Origin: Gnetum montanum
Lineage: Eukaryota > Streptophyta > Gnetopsida > Gnetales > Gnetaceae
Direction: 5' to 3'
DNA: 64,000 bases
Assembly (NCBI GenBank): GCA_015680685.1
Contig: MNCI01003467.1
Location: forward strand, 648,614 to 712,613
Below are positions 46,372 to 58,470 of this stretch, piece by piece. The notes under the pieces are model-generated. The model was not told the DNA's origin and made no database searches. It worked only from the letters and a program-made list of their open reading frames with translations. Position 1 is the first letter of the stretch. Each line of letters begins with the position of its first letter. Made by a program: the position numbers and the translations under genes.

Positions 46372-48653
46372 TGTTGGAGCGGTGGTATGGAAACTACCGA
46401 CGGAAGAGTGGCGGATGGATTTAGAGGATGGTATGGATGTGGAGCATCTCCCAGAGGAGAAGGAGTCCTTCTAAAGTACTCCCGAACTTGGTAGTGATGT
46501 TGGGGAGTTGTGTGACCCATGGAGTCACTTGGAGAAATTGGCTACTGCACATAGTAACCATAAGGATAGGGTTGCTGGTAAGGGTATTGTTGTTTAGGTT
46601 GTGGCATCCCCCATGACTGTGGGTGTTGCCACTGTTGATGTTGCTTGATGGGTGGTGGTGGAGTTCCACTTGGATAGTACATTAATGGTTGGTGGAACTT
46701 CCCTGGGTTACCTTGGGGATAAGGTAACCTTCAGGGGGTTTTTCATCTGTTAAGTCTCAGGTTGAGTGCATACACCCCAGACTCCTGTAGATGTGAGATG
46801 ATTGGACAACATCCCTTAGGATGGTCATATTGGTAGATCTCACATCCACCGTCATTGTCTGTGTCCGAATCCACAACCTCATCGGAGATATTCATTTTTC
46901 CCTTACCCTTGTTACCTACAAGGTCTGAATCTCTCTGCTTTTGCTTGTCCTTGTCACTATTTCATTCCTCCTTAGACTCCTCTACAATCTTTAGGACAGT
47001 TTCAATTTTGCTATCTAAGGAGCTCCGTACTTCATCTACCTTAGCTGATATTTATGTTAACTTCTAAAGCAGCAAGGTTTTTCTATTCACCAACTCTTCG
47101 AGTGGTGATTCATCCTCTTCATTGCAGAATCTCACTCCCTTCTTTCAAAGGGAAGGATCATGGTTATATTCTTCCACGCTTTCTATTTTTCGTAGCTCCT
47201 CTTTTTCTTTGGCTACTTGCTCCAATAATCGATGAATTTCATGGGATATAAGTTTAGATAATCTCCCTTGGGCATAAGTCCCAAGGGTTCTCCTAGCTTC
47301 ATACCTTAGCCCATCTACGAGATGGCAGAGTTGATCCCGTTGTGCATAACCATGGCCTGGGAAACGATGTAACAATGCATAGTAGTGGCCCATGGTAGCA
47401 TCTAAGGATTCATGAGTACCTTGCTTCCATCCTTGGATCTGGTTATGCAAATTAGGCACTCTGGAGTATGTTTGATATTTATTGTTGAAGAGTTCTAACA
47501 TCGTACTCTACCTCCTAATGGTTTCCAGTTCTAAGGACCGGTACCAACTCTCTACTTCCTTTATGAGTGTCCTGGGAAACAACTTTAGTTTCTGCCACTC
47601 ATTTTCTATGTTTTGCAAGGTGCAGGCATCATGAAATTCCTATAAATAATCTTTCGGATTAGCGTTATATCCCCCTTTGAAGCGTGGGATGTTGTTCATG
47701 TCAAGTCTCTTGATCCGACTATCTTTTTGATGCCTTGTTGGTATTCTCATTGCCTCCATGATATCTAGCATGCTTCGAGTTGTAAGTAGGGGTTCATCAT
47801 GATTATCTCTTTCATGACGTCTATGATGCCTACGTTGTTCCCTACTTTCCCTTCTTTCATGACCTTGTCCTCGCTCTTGACTCTCTCGTTGAGGTCTGTC
47901 AATTTTCCTACCTCTATCCTCACTGTTAAGCTCTTGATGAATGTGCCCCGATGTGGAAGGAGAGGGCAAATGATGTGATGAAGGGGAAGAAAAAAGAGAA
48001 CCATCACGATGACGATGTTTCTTACCTTCTCTTCAGTGGCTTCAGCCCCAATCGTGATGACGATCTGAGTGCCCATCCTTGTCATGTGTTTTCATTCCCT
48101 CAATGAATAGTTGGTGTTCATGGGGATCAGAACCAGGGTTGTGTATCGTGGAGCGTAGGTTCTGATACCCCACCTCCTCACTATCATTAGGAGGGAGAAC
48201 ATCATTTGATGGAGAACCCGTTATAAGTGGTTCACCATCTCCAATTTCTCTTAGGATGTGCGGGACCCCTTTACCCTTCAACAATGTATGGTGGCTCTCC
48301 TACCTTGAGTCCCTTAAACGTTGTACTTCTGTGGGATGATAATCCCTTGTGTCAAAATCACCTATAATGTATTCAACATATAGCTGTGTCATGCTTATCT
48401 GTGCAAGAGCACGGATAAGCATGTTAGGGACTACCCGATCTAGAGGTAACACTATGTTACCTTGCAAGTCTCTCCAACGCATCTGTTCATCCTAATGAAG
48501 GATAAAAGTAAAATTTTGTATATAATCATCGGGATGAGTATATACCACCCTATATTGTTGAGGAACTAGCTGATTTTGGTTATGTGTTTTAGATTGCCGA
48601 TTGTTTCTTGTATGATCCCTAGGTGGTGAATTGCTTTTGTTCGAAGAAGACAT
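46372..48653 (-). pseudogene. gag: Element A gag
   Basis: Starts at ATG 48653 (MSSSNKSNSPPRDHTRNNRQ), chosen because it lies about 130 bp inside the primer site and the reading stays open until a TAG at about 48,494, after which the frame continues EQMRWRDLQGNIVLPLDRVV. An Arg/Asp/His-rich linker (48,200-47,700) leads to IPRFKGGYNANPKDYL and the core MLELFNNKYQTYSRVPNLHN, then HYYALLHRFPGHGYAQRDQL and EKEELRKIESVEEY. Near 46,840-46,807 GCEIYQYDHPKGCC matches a Cys/His knuckle intact in B, with one Cys changed to Tyr. A Gln/Pro/His-rich tail follows. Gag builds the particle; several stops and frame changes make this copy non-functional. Confidence 0.8.
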
Positions 48654-48780
48654 TTTAAAGTTTTTTAGTGTGCTAATTAACCGTTCTATAAATTTTTTGT
48701 TTAATTAACCCTAAGGGTTTGTTTAAGCTCCCAACGATGTGGATAATTTCCTATGTTCTACTTAGCGCACAAACACTTAG

Positions 48781-48798
48781 TCCCCGGCAACGGTGCTA
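48781..48798 (-). promoter_or_regulatory. Primer binding site, tRNA-Asp type
   Basis: The plus strand reads TCCCCGGCAACGGTGCTA, 16 of 18 identical to the 3' end of plant tRNA-Asp (TCCCCGGCAACGGCGCCA); both differences are C-to-T. On the element's strand this is the complement that binds the primer tRNA. It lies one base inside the LTR end at 48800. Athila-type elements use the same primer. Confidence 0.88.
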
Positions 48799-48799
48799 A

Positions 48800-48867
48800 T
48801 GATGAGTGGCGAGGTACCCCTACACTCAACCATACGAATATGAGTGTAGCATGCACGATCTGGTCGA
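48800..48867 (-). mobile_element. Remnant of element A 5' LTR, truncated at the inversion junction
   Basis: TGATGAGTGGCGAGGTACCC and about 48 more bases match the U5 end of the other LTRs up to ATCTGGTCGA, where others continue ACT(c/t)CG. At about 48867 the sequence changes directly to plus-strand gag of element B (AAGGAAGAAGGAGAGC). This is the fusion point of the two inverted copies. Confidence 0.88.
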
Positions 48868-49704
48868 TAAGGAAGAAGGAGAGCTATGTAAGAGAGAAAG
48901 CACAGAGGAGTATAACCGCAATCCTTTCCTTCGAAAGAGGGGAATAAGATTCTGTGAGGAGGAGGAGGAATCACCACTCAAAGAGTTGATGAGTATGAAA
49001 CCTTGGCACTTCAGAAATTAACAACAAAAGTGTCAGCTAAGGTAGATAAAATGTGGAACTCCTTAGATAGTAGATTTAAAATTGTTTTAAAAATCGTAGA
49101 GGAGTCTAAGGAGCAAAGTAGTGACCATGATAAGAAAAAGAAGAGGGATTTGGACTATGCACGTAACAAAGGTAAGGATAAAATGACTATTATTGAAGAG
49201 GTTTTGGATTTCAATATAGACAATGACGATGGATGTGAGATCTGCCAATATGACCATCCTAAGGGATGTTGCACAATAATCTCACATCTGCAAGGGTCTG
49301 GGTTGTATGTACTCAACCCAAGACTTGACAAATGACAAGCACCTTGTCGGTTACCTTATCCCCAAGGTAACCTAAGGTAGTTCCACCAACCGTTAACGTA
49401 TTATCCAAGTGGAACTCTGTGACAACCTATGGTGCAACACCAATAGTGGCAATACCCATAGTCATGGGGGATGCCACCGCCAAGGCAACAATACCCTTAT
49501 CGGCAACCAGATCCATATGGCTATTACGTGCAATAGACAGTCTCTCCAAGTGACTTTGTCGATCATGCAACCCCACAACGTTACTACCAAGATCGGGAGT
49601 ACTATAAGACTCCTTCTCCTAGAAGAGACACACCACATGCATACCATCCTTCGAATCTGTCTGCCACTCTTACACTGATAGCTCCACTACCACCCACTTC
49701 AGCG
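48868..49704 (+). pseudogene. gag: Element B gag, C-terminal half only
   Basis: Begins mid-gag at KEEGELCKRESTEEYNRNPF, matching KEKEELRKIESVEEYNHDPS of A. It continues RKRGIRFCEEEEESPLKELM, then a shifted frame (49003-49335) with KVSAKVDKMWNSLDSRFKIV and a knuckle GCEICQYDHPKGCC (49234-49269; Cys-x2-Cys-x3-His-x3-Cys), then the Gln/His/Pro-rich part. The N-terminal half, primer site and 5' LTR are missing because the copy starts at the fusion point. The apparent open frame beginning at 48806 inside LTR sequence is accidental. Confidence 0.82.
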
Positions 49705-50427
49705 ATGCAAGGGGAACTCCCCACTCAATCGCAGCAACACACTACTACAAGAGCTGTAAACCTTCAACTTGCTGTTGGTTCTAACAACCATACAAAGAGA
49801 AGACCTTTCTTTAGAACCAAAAGCCCAAACAAGCTCTCACAACCACAAGCGGTTAAGCATCTAAATGCTCCTCCATCAAATAAGGCTTTGGAGCTCCCTT
49901 CAAACCAATAACAGAGCTCAACTCATACAGTTATGTTAACACATACTGTCACTAACTGGATAAAGGTGGGCCACCTTCCCAGGAAACTCTCTGATCCTGG
50001 AAGTCCCTTAATCTACCTCCAAGTCACTGGGAATGAACCACGTAAGTCTCTTTTAGACTCAGGTTCCAGAGTTAACTTCATATCGCAGGAAATGTATAAA
50101 GCCTGGAACCTACCTCCACTAAAGAAGAGAAATATTCGCTTAGAGCTGGCTGACCAGTCCATCACTATTCCCTTGGGATTAGTGGAGGACATCGTTACCA
50201 CTGTGTGTGGTTGGTCATACCCAGCTGATTTTCTAGTGATACAAGTCAACAATGATAAGGGGGACTTCCCAATAATAATGGGAAGGGCATGGTTGAGTAC
50301 TGTGAATGCATGCCTAGGAATCTACGATCTTTCCTTGGAAATATCTAAGGAAGACACTTATGGAAAGATCAAGAAGAAGAAGGTTCCATGCATCACATAC
50401 AGTGATACAGAGGGTGATAGCATATAG
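49705..50427 (+). pseudogene. pro: Element B aspartic protease domain, nearly open
   Basis: Open pieces 49705-49911 and 49933-50427, separated only by a TAA stop at 49909. The second, 164 codons, holds a complete-looking core: SPLIYLQVTGNEPRKSLLDS, GSRVNLISQEMYKAW (written here as read: GSRVN-F-ISQEMY), LELADQSITIPLGLVEDIVT, GDFPIIMGRAWLSTVNACLG. Catalytic D-S-G is intact, unlike A. It ends at TAG 50425. By eye about five in six residues agree with A. No RT follows; about 2.3 kb of untranslated sequence leads to the LTR. Confidence 0.85.
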
Positions 50428-52721
50428 GAGCACTCAACATCTCCTGCATGCAACTGGTGTGCCCAAGAAGTTAACATACAAAAGTGCCTATATGTAGCAA
50501 CCACATAATAGGAGAACACCTAGTGGTTGACAACTAATCAAGAGAGCACCCCACCAATATGCATGGAACTAACTGGGGGACCAACTTGCACCCACTAAGA
50601 AAGCATAGATACACTGGAGCAAGAGTGTCGCCAACTTCCAACCCTTAATCTGAAACCACCATTCGAGGGAAGTTGGAAACTCTTAGAAAATCCAAATGAA
50701 TACTCCGATAGGAGAACACTAGTATGTTTGCAACCAAACAACCCTTATCATGAACCTAGAATGGTCTATGCACATAGCACATTTGAGAGAGGATGATCTT
50801 GCTCACTATATCAGATCTCTCCCTTCCAATTCAGTCATGGGGGAGATGGCCACCTATGCTAATTATTTGCAGGCCTCGGTTCTTTTTAAATTTTTTTTAC
50901 ACATTTTTGTTTTACAAATTTCTTTAACTTTTCTTATTTTTGTTTTACAACATCGTTTATACTTTTTCATTTCTTTTTGTGTCTGATTACTTTATTTGAT
51001 TCGTCACTTAATAAGTGCTCTGAAGATGGTATGAATTATATTCCATTGATTGCTAATGTTTGGTTTTTACCTTTAAGTTATGATGTTGATACTCAGGTAT
51101 GGTTCTTTTGATATAGCAGGCAATGAGTCCACTTCATCTATACATCCATAAAATTCTATGGTCTCTCTTGGATTGAAACTGTATAGCCCCTTTCCCAATA
51201 ATAAGAACTAGCAATGAATCGGTGATTGGACATTTCTTAGACTAAGGAAGGACTCAAGGATTGAAAAGGGTGTGACTTCAAGGGTATTTGATGCACTTGT
51301 GCTAGCCATTCTCTTGGGTGCTTGGATGTTTTCTTCTTGATTTTTTCTTACTATTCCGATGTTCCCGCAAAGATGAGCAAATAAAAAATAATAAGTCTTT
51401 ACATGGTGTGGTTCTCATGCAAAAACTTATAAAAAAATAGAAAACAATGAGAATTAAAAGCACATCCCTTAGAAGAAATAATCATTTGGGCTACAAGCAT
51501 TAGTTATGGAACTAAAATAAACATGTTCCCTCTAACTAAGGACCACTTGTTTCCTACTCTCTCCCCATTTGTTTCATCGGAATAGTGATGGCCCTTTGGT
51601 GAAGACATTCTTGTTGCTTAAAGTGGATGGATTGGCCAAATGTATTAATGTGAAGTCATTGGATGTGGATTATTTGAGGCTGGATTTGGAATGAGATCTA
51701 CTAAGTCACATTAACCATTAATACACAAGGGGCTGTACACCACCTTGTTCTTGGGATTCCATTCCATTCTCTTCTCTCCATCTTTCTCTCCATTGTTCAC
51801 CTCATTGCCGGTTGTACCAGTAGTACATATTTTGGTGGATGTATTGTTTTCTTTTTGGTAAACTCTTGTTGTTAAGACTTTAACCCTTATCTCCAAATGA
51901 CATTCATAGAGCCTACAGACTCTTTGAATGTGGGATTTTCAGGGCATTAAGGGCATGAGCCTGCTTTGGGGAGGACCCACTAGCATTCCTATTTGGTGCA
52001 TCCATTAATTTCTTTCCCTTAAACATTTCCACAATCACTATTTATTTTGTTCATCTCCATCTTTGAGATCCATTTTATCAATGTTGCCATTGTTTCTTTT
52101 TCTTCATCTTTCTTATTCCTTATCTTTTTCCATTCTATAGCTACCGGAGGTTCGCTCTCAGTCATGGGGTTCCTGGTCCATTTTTTTTGATTTTCTCCTA
52201 ACCCCTACACCTTAGGTAGTCACCAGTATTATATCTCTAGATCTATATCAACCATATCATAACTCAGCCAATGGACCTTACACCGAAGCAAGATATCAAT
52301 TGCATTATGATTCATTCACCCTTGCTAATATAAGAACTGTGTTGTGTGTACAGATGACAATCATACAACAATAGATTGGATCTGGAGGGAACACTTGTGA
52401 ATGGACCAGTGCTGAAGTAGTTATGCAAGGAATGAGATTGATGGCGTATTATGGATGGACAATGAAAGGCATAATCTTGGTGTTGGTAGCAGCAGACTTC
52501 TTCTTTTCTCTCTCTCTTCTCTCTTCTCTCTCAACTGCCAAATAAGGTTGGATGTCAATTATGTATGACGTTCACTCTTGTTATCATGAACACTAGATTT
52601 TGCCATGTATTGTAATGATGATCCATTCACATGTCATCCCATTCACCATTAGTTCCATTCAAGTCAATAATCCCATACCTTTCCAATATTTTGTAAGGAA
52701 CTGGAGGATGAGTTTTTATTC
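50428..52721 (+). other. Element B untranslated 3' region
   Basis: Collinear in opposite orientation with 45485-43374 of A. Landmarks: ACAAATTTCTTTAACTTTTC near 50915, GTACATATTTTGGTGGATGT near 51823, CTCTCTCTTCTCTC near 52506 and GGAACTGGAGGATGAG near 52697. No domain of pol. CAGTCATGGGGTTCC near 52160 resembles the true polypurine tract but is not followed by an LTR. Confidence 0.75.
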
Positions 52722-52734
52722 AGTCATGGGGGTA
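52721..52734 (+). promoter_or_regulatory. Polypurine tract of element B
   Basis: CAGTCATGGGGGTA directly precedes TGATGGG, the first bases of the LTR; the same sequence stands at the matching place in C. Confidence 0.8.
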
Positions 52735-53515
52735 TGATGGGACATGATATCGCATAGGCCACGATATTGCATATGCAATATTGTAGTTTATCGCCAGTTC
52801 TATAAATAAGAGGTGGCTCTCCCTTGTTTCCTCATCTAGATCTAGACCCTTAGCGAAACTTTGGTAGGTTTACCCTTCCAGAGATAGAATAATTTCCATG
52901 TGCCCGCAGTAGGAGTCTCAAAGTGAATAGATCTTTATTCGAGCAAATTTGTACCTGAGCGCACATTTGTGTACGGAAATAAAGATGAAATTTTTGATAA
53001 ACCTTGCAGTGCATGGAATAAGCTAAATAGGACTTAATTAATGTTAAATGTTTAAATTCTTTATTAGTTAATTAAATCTCTCTCAACTCTTAGCTCCTAG
53101 TTAAGTGCATTCAGTATGACTGCTTCGAGCACGTGTGCTACACTTGGTAACCAAGTAATGAATAGCGTTTGGTAATCCCAGTAGCATTGCAATGGTTTAG
53201 GGTGTGTACGGCAAGTGGGAACGGATACTGATCTTGGATGATTAAATCTTAGTTAGTGAAAGTTAGTTATTTAGTCTCGTCACCCTTCACCTCTTAGCAT
53301 AGCCGTTAAAAAGATAAAAGACATAAAAATCATATACCTCAGACTTACTTAACCATACAACCGTGACAATACAAGTAAGTTTGGGAAGACAACGATTGAT
53401 TAACCTTAAGTGTTCCATAAGGCACATAAGCACTTAGTCCTTGGAGTTTGACTAGATCATGCATGTAACGCTTGTATTTGTATGGTTGAGTGTAGGGGTA
53501 CTTCGCCACTCATCA
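52735..53515 (+). mobile_element. 3' LTR of gag-protease element B (TGATGAG family)
   Basis: 781 bp, TGATGGGACATG...CGCCACTCATCA. In order: decayed palindromes (52742-52790, ATGATATCGCAT and ATTGCATATGCAAT), TATAAATA at 52801-52808, GGAGTCTCAAAGTGAATAGA, ATCTTTATTCGAGCA, poly-A signal AATAAA near 52978, the CAGACTTACTT / AAGTAAGTTTG inverted pair near 53341-53385, and the end. It is the shortest of the family because only a reduced palindrome region is present. The right flank CCACA does not match the left flank of LTR A. Confidence 0.88.
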
Positions 53516-56020
53516 CCACATTTAGAGGATTTGTAGAGCCAATCATTCCAAACACCCAAAACTCTACTATTGAAACTAATTTTCTCACATTCCTTCAAGT
53601 GTTGGTGCCTAGAATCTACAACTGTTCTTGAAAATACTGATTTATTCTATCTTCTCATAGCCATCCTTGCTCACAATACTGATTTATTTTCAGCCTTGGA
53701 ACAATAGGGTAAGGGATTCTAGGTCATTGTTCATTGGCATCTTTAGCAATAATGAACAACAAGAAGGTAGGATCTTCAAGCTAAAATCCCATCTTGGATG
53801 AGACAAAGGAAGTTTTCCAAGTAATCTTCCATTTTCCAAATCCTACTCTTGATGAAGGATTTTCTCTTCAAGACACTAGGTACCAAGTTCTTACCATTTT
53901 TCTCAATCTTAGTTGAATTTGTAAAAACATTTTTTCATATCTAGTGTCACCTAGGCTAAAATTTTTTGATAATATTGCATCAAATGATAGATCTTGGCTT
54001 GGTATTAGAGTTGAAACATTGGCCTTTGGTAATAAATTGATTCAAATTTGTTTTTTTTATCACACTTATGCCCACCATTTTTTGGCCTAGTTTGCTCAAT
54101 TTTGGCCTAATTTTGTTATTTTTTCTAGGCTATATATGCTAAATTTTTATAGTTTTAAGCATGTGGATTTGTTGTTCTAGTCTTTAAGACTATTCCAAAC
54201 ATAGAATCACATTTTTTTGGATTTTTTTAATAAATTATGCTTAAGCTATAAAAAATCAGTTAGAAATTGGTGGAAGTTTGGTTTTTTTTCTTTTTTGTTA
54301 TTTTTTTTTGCAAATAGATTGCAATGATTTTTGTTAATCTTGATTACCTAGCACCTGTTGTATATAAAAAAAACCTAATAATTATTCTTAAAATTTTTCT
54401 AGTGTTTTTTCTAAGCTTGGAATGTTACAGTGGTCACTTTGTAGTTTTTACATGCACCATGTTGTTTTTTGGCTAAGCTTGGACAATGTTGGGCATAAGG
54501 CCTAGTTTGTTGGTGTTTTTTGGATTTTTCTATGGGCATGATCAGTGTATGATATCAATTGTGTTTTATTCCATACCATAATTGAGGTTTTTGATTTTGT
54601 AGTGGCAAGATTTGGTAGCCTATAATCTTCAAATCTTAGCAGAACTTGTGTTTTTTTTTGCATTGATCTCATCCATAATTTCCAAGCTTGTCCTAGCTTG
54701 TTGATCATGGTTTTATGGGAAAAGCCACTCTTTGAATTCCAACTTTGTTAATTTGACTAAAATTTATTAAATTTTTTTGATTTTTATGGTAAATATTTGT
54801 AATTATGCTAGCTTGAAGGCTTAATGGGTTAAGTGTTTGTAGAAATGTTCAAAACTAGTTACAAAGTGTCAAAGTAGTTTTTTTGTGTGTGTGATAAACT
54901 TGGATATTGAAATGTCGATTTTTGTTTTGAGCTTATGGTTATCTCATGGAAATGTTGGTATTGAAGTGTTATTTTTAGTTGAAGTGCCTCAAACAATTTA
55001 GAATATCACTTGAGGACTTAGTGGATCTATTACTAAGCATTGAAAACATGTGTGAAATGGCAATTCCTAGTGTAAATAATTTAAATTGTAGAATAATAAA
55101 AAAAGCGTAATAATTACACCAAGAGCTATAACTTTGTATTAAATGTGGAAGAGAGCAAAGTTTAGAAAATATAGATTATAGGCTTTAAAAGCTAGGAGCA
55201 TATTTGATGCAGAGCACAATTAGATTTGCACTTGAAAGCTCAAATGATCTGCCAAGCTCTGTTAATCTACCATTGGTTCTCTCCATGAAGGTTGTTCATG
55301 CTAGGTAGGCTGGTTACAATGGTTATGAACTTATGAAATTTTCACTACTTCATATGTCTCTGGTTTAGCCTGAGTTTGCAAAAATTTCAAAAATTTCCAA
55401 TGATGTGCAAGATGCTAGCTTAAGTAGGTTGGTGCGTTGTTGATTTCATGTTGCTGATTGCTGGTTGATTATTGTAGTGTGTTAGATGATTCTAATAAGA
55501 ATAATCTATAGTGTGTGAATGCCAGCATAATTTGGTCTTTTGTCCAAAATTTCATTGTAATTGGAATTTCTTGTCAGCATACATGCCAATGTAAATGCTA
55601 GTGTATATGAACTCTTGAGCATTGTTATGCTAGAGTAATTGGCATTCCACCACCCAAATTTGTAGCTTAGGAACCTCCAGCATATAGAGCTTTTCCTATA
55701 AATTTTGATAGCATTTTTGGGCTATTTTCCTAGCATATAAGCTATCAATGTCTTGGCTTTTGCTACCAGATTTTGGTAGTGTATTTACATTTTTGGCCTT
55801 TATACGCCAACTTGAATGATATGTTTAGCTTGTAAGCCACAAAATTTCATCTTTGTACATAGAAACTATTCAAACTAAGTTGGAGCAAAAGCCACAACGT
55901 GGGATTTTTAATGGAAAAATAGGCAATTAGTTGTGCCTTTGAAATTCCCATTAAATTACAATGTAAACACTCTAGCTATTAGCTATTAGGCTACATATGT
56001 AAATGCAAATTTTCTTTAGG
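53516..56020. other. Non-coding DNA
   Basis: T-rich on the plus strand (54000-54900 with TTTTTT words) and no gene pattern. The frame at 54502-54708 (minus) has no known motif. I looked for the missing upstream part of the chromovirus RT here and did not find it. Confidence 0.5.
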
Positions 56021-56030
56021 GTGTTTCAAA

Positions 56031-56262
56031 ATGATCAACCATATTTATCTGTTAGGATTTTGAACCAAGTCCGTATCTCTTGTAGTGATATTAAATTATA
56101 TCATCTCAGGCACATACCAAAAGATCAACTAACCATGTTAAAAGTAGCATTACTTAATAAGAAAGAATTGGGAAATATGCATTAGAATTATTAGAAATAA
56201 TTAATTAATCATTAATATTTATGTTATGGATCTTGATCATTGGTTAGAGGAGGATCATTACT
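56031..56262. repeat. Dispersed repeat R3, copy 1
   Basis: Matches 58471-58695 in the same orientation: TCTCTTGTAGTGATATTAAATTA / CTCTTGTAGTGATATTAAATTA, AATAATTAATTAATCATTAA in both, and TATGTTATGGATCTTG / TGTGTTATAGATCTTG. The 60-codon frame inside is not conserved. It ends about 100 bp before the solo LTR. Confidence 0.8.
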
Positions 56263-56360
56263 TAAGGTATACTCAATACACCCTTAACCTTGGACAAATC
56301 TATTGTATGCACATATGTTGTGCTTGTAAGTGTTATTATCATTGAGGCATAGTTTATCTT

Positions 56361-57184
56361 TGATGAGTGGCGAGGTATCCCTACACTCAGCCATACGAAT
56401 ATGAGCATTACACGCATGATCCGGTCAAACTTTGCAGATAGACTAGTTGTGGCATCTAGACAGTTAGCCTTAGGTTGCAATTCACTGTCTTCCCACCTGG
56501 GCTAGTATTAGCTTTGTCACATATGGTTTAGTCCAGAGTGAGGTGTATGATGGGTTTCTAATCTAATACTACTCCTAAAGGTAATGGAAGACAATATTAA
56601 CTAATCTAAGAGAGAAAGGATAAGAGAATCTAAACTAGCCTAAGTGTGATAAGCATTTGTTCCTTGATTATCCGTACACATCTTGGACTTCGTGCATGAC
56701 TACTACTAGGATTACCAAGCGCAGATCCTAGGTACGCTACTGGGTTACCAAGTAGTCACACTTAAATGCTCGTAATCAAGTCGTACTCATTCCATGTTTT
56801 AACATGAGATAAGGGTGAGAGAGATTAACCAGGAAAGCAATAAATAACAAGTAATTAAATAATTAAACTAAGTGAATGCTGCAATGATGAAGTAATCTTG
56901 ATCTTTATTTCTAGTCATGTGCATGTCCAAGTACGTCACACTCGAATAAAGGATGTCATACAATTACAATCACCACACTAAGGGCATACACTAGAAAATA
57001 ATTCTCTCTAGAGGGATAAAACTACCAGAGTTTCGCTAAGGGACTAAAAACTAGATGCCTAAAACTAGGAAAGCCACCTCTTATTTATAGACATTGTGGC
57101 GGACGGCGATATCGCGTATGTGATATCGTGGGTGGGATATTGTGGGTGTGTTATTGCAGCTGTCAGCAAATTCACGACTCATCA
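56361..57184 (-). mobile_element. Solo LTR of the TGATGAG family with target duplication
   Basis: Plus reading TGATGAGTGGCGAGGTATCC...GACTCATCA, 824 bp, flanked by ATCTT at 56356-56360 and again at 57185-57189. That exact 5-bp target-site duplication with no internal region is the mark of a solo LTR made by recombination between two LTRs of one element. Landmarks in element sense: decayed palindromes (57104-57160), TATAAATA (57089-57082), one copy of the GCTCGTAATCAAGTCGTACT phrase near 56772, U5 end at 56361. Confidence 0.93.
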
Positions 57185-57189
57185 ATCTT

Positions 57190-58470
57190 AGATTCACTAT
57201 AGATCATTTGGCTACTTTTGGACTTAAGAGTGGTGTTGAGTAGTGCTTCTCTAGAGTAATATGTTTATACTCTTTCATATTTTTATTATGATATTTTCTT
57301 CCTAAGCTATGAGGGTCTACCTACTTCTAGAACTTACTTGGATGTCTTTTTTAATTACCAAGGATTAATCATTAGTATTTATCATTATTTATGATGATTT
57401 TGATCCTTCCAACCTTTTGAATCTTATCCAAACTTAGAGAAATGATATTGATATTATTAGGTGATTACAAAATATCATTTCCTAGGCTTTAAGGTAATGA
57501 ATTCATCAAATTTGTTATTAAGTTTTATTTTTTATTATTAATTATGTTTGCAAGATAAAAAATAAGTGTTAGAATTTTTTTTGAAATTTGTTCTTATGAT
57601 TCCCCATGATAATGAACTCAACTCTAGAAGCTCAATGATTCTTCAATTTTGTAAATTAAACTCCTAGTTTATAAGTTAGGGATTTTAGAAGTATTTGGGT
57701 TTTGGAAACAATAAAAACTCCCTTCTCATTTAAATGAAATGTGAAAAATATGCTATGGGATCATACATATATATACTATTTTTTATGGGCAATATCGTAG
57801 ATATGACATTATACCTATAATATTAGAAATCCTACGATATTTTAGCTATGATATTATTAGACCTCAAATTTTTTTTTACTTATTTTTCTTGTGAAATTTT
57901 GATTGTTTTTTTTTTTACATTCTAAGTATCTTAATACTTCTTGAAGCTTTGTAAACTAGAGAATGAGTTCTACCTATAGACAATTAATTTGAAATGATCA
58001 AAATTATGATGTAGTAGGGTTGTGTTAGTTGAAAATTGGGAGATTTAAGGATGAATTAATGAGACTTCAATAAAATGCAGCAAAAATCATAAGAAAATTA
58101 AAGATCATAATAATACATGAAGGTAAATCAGTTACTCATGATGTTCAAGAGTGTGTCTTATTGGTTCTTAGACATGATTCCGAAAAGTTATACAAGTGGA
58201 TCCTCCTCAAATTAGGCTTATATCCTTAATGCCCTTATATAACTTCTCCTATGGATGTCCAAGAGCACTTAAAGAAACAAGTGTGAAGCATATCCTTGTT
58301 CCAATATACACGTATAGAAATATTGATGCCAAATCCTACACTATGCTATACACAACAATCAAATTCATAATTAAATGATGAAAGAAAGTTAGAAGGGATT
58401 TTAGAAGTGGCATGTGATATGCTTCAACATGATTATAAAGGATTTTATGTGTAGAAAATGATTAAAATTA
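57190..58470. other. AT-rich DNA
   Basis: No gene. 57786-57860 holds GATATCGT-like decayed words (CAATATCGTAGATATGAC, CCTACGATATTTTAGC) outside any LTR. The rest is unremarkable. Confidence 0.45.

Noticed and set aside
42506-53520. One composite insertion bounded by LTR A and LTR B
   Set aside because: The flanking pentamers (TTAAA and CCACA) differ, so there is no target duplication for a single event.
57786-57860. Another LTR of the palindromic family
   Set aside because: Only a few GATATCGT-like words occur; no TGATGAG end, TATA box or U5 landmarks accompany them.
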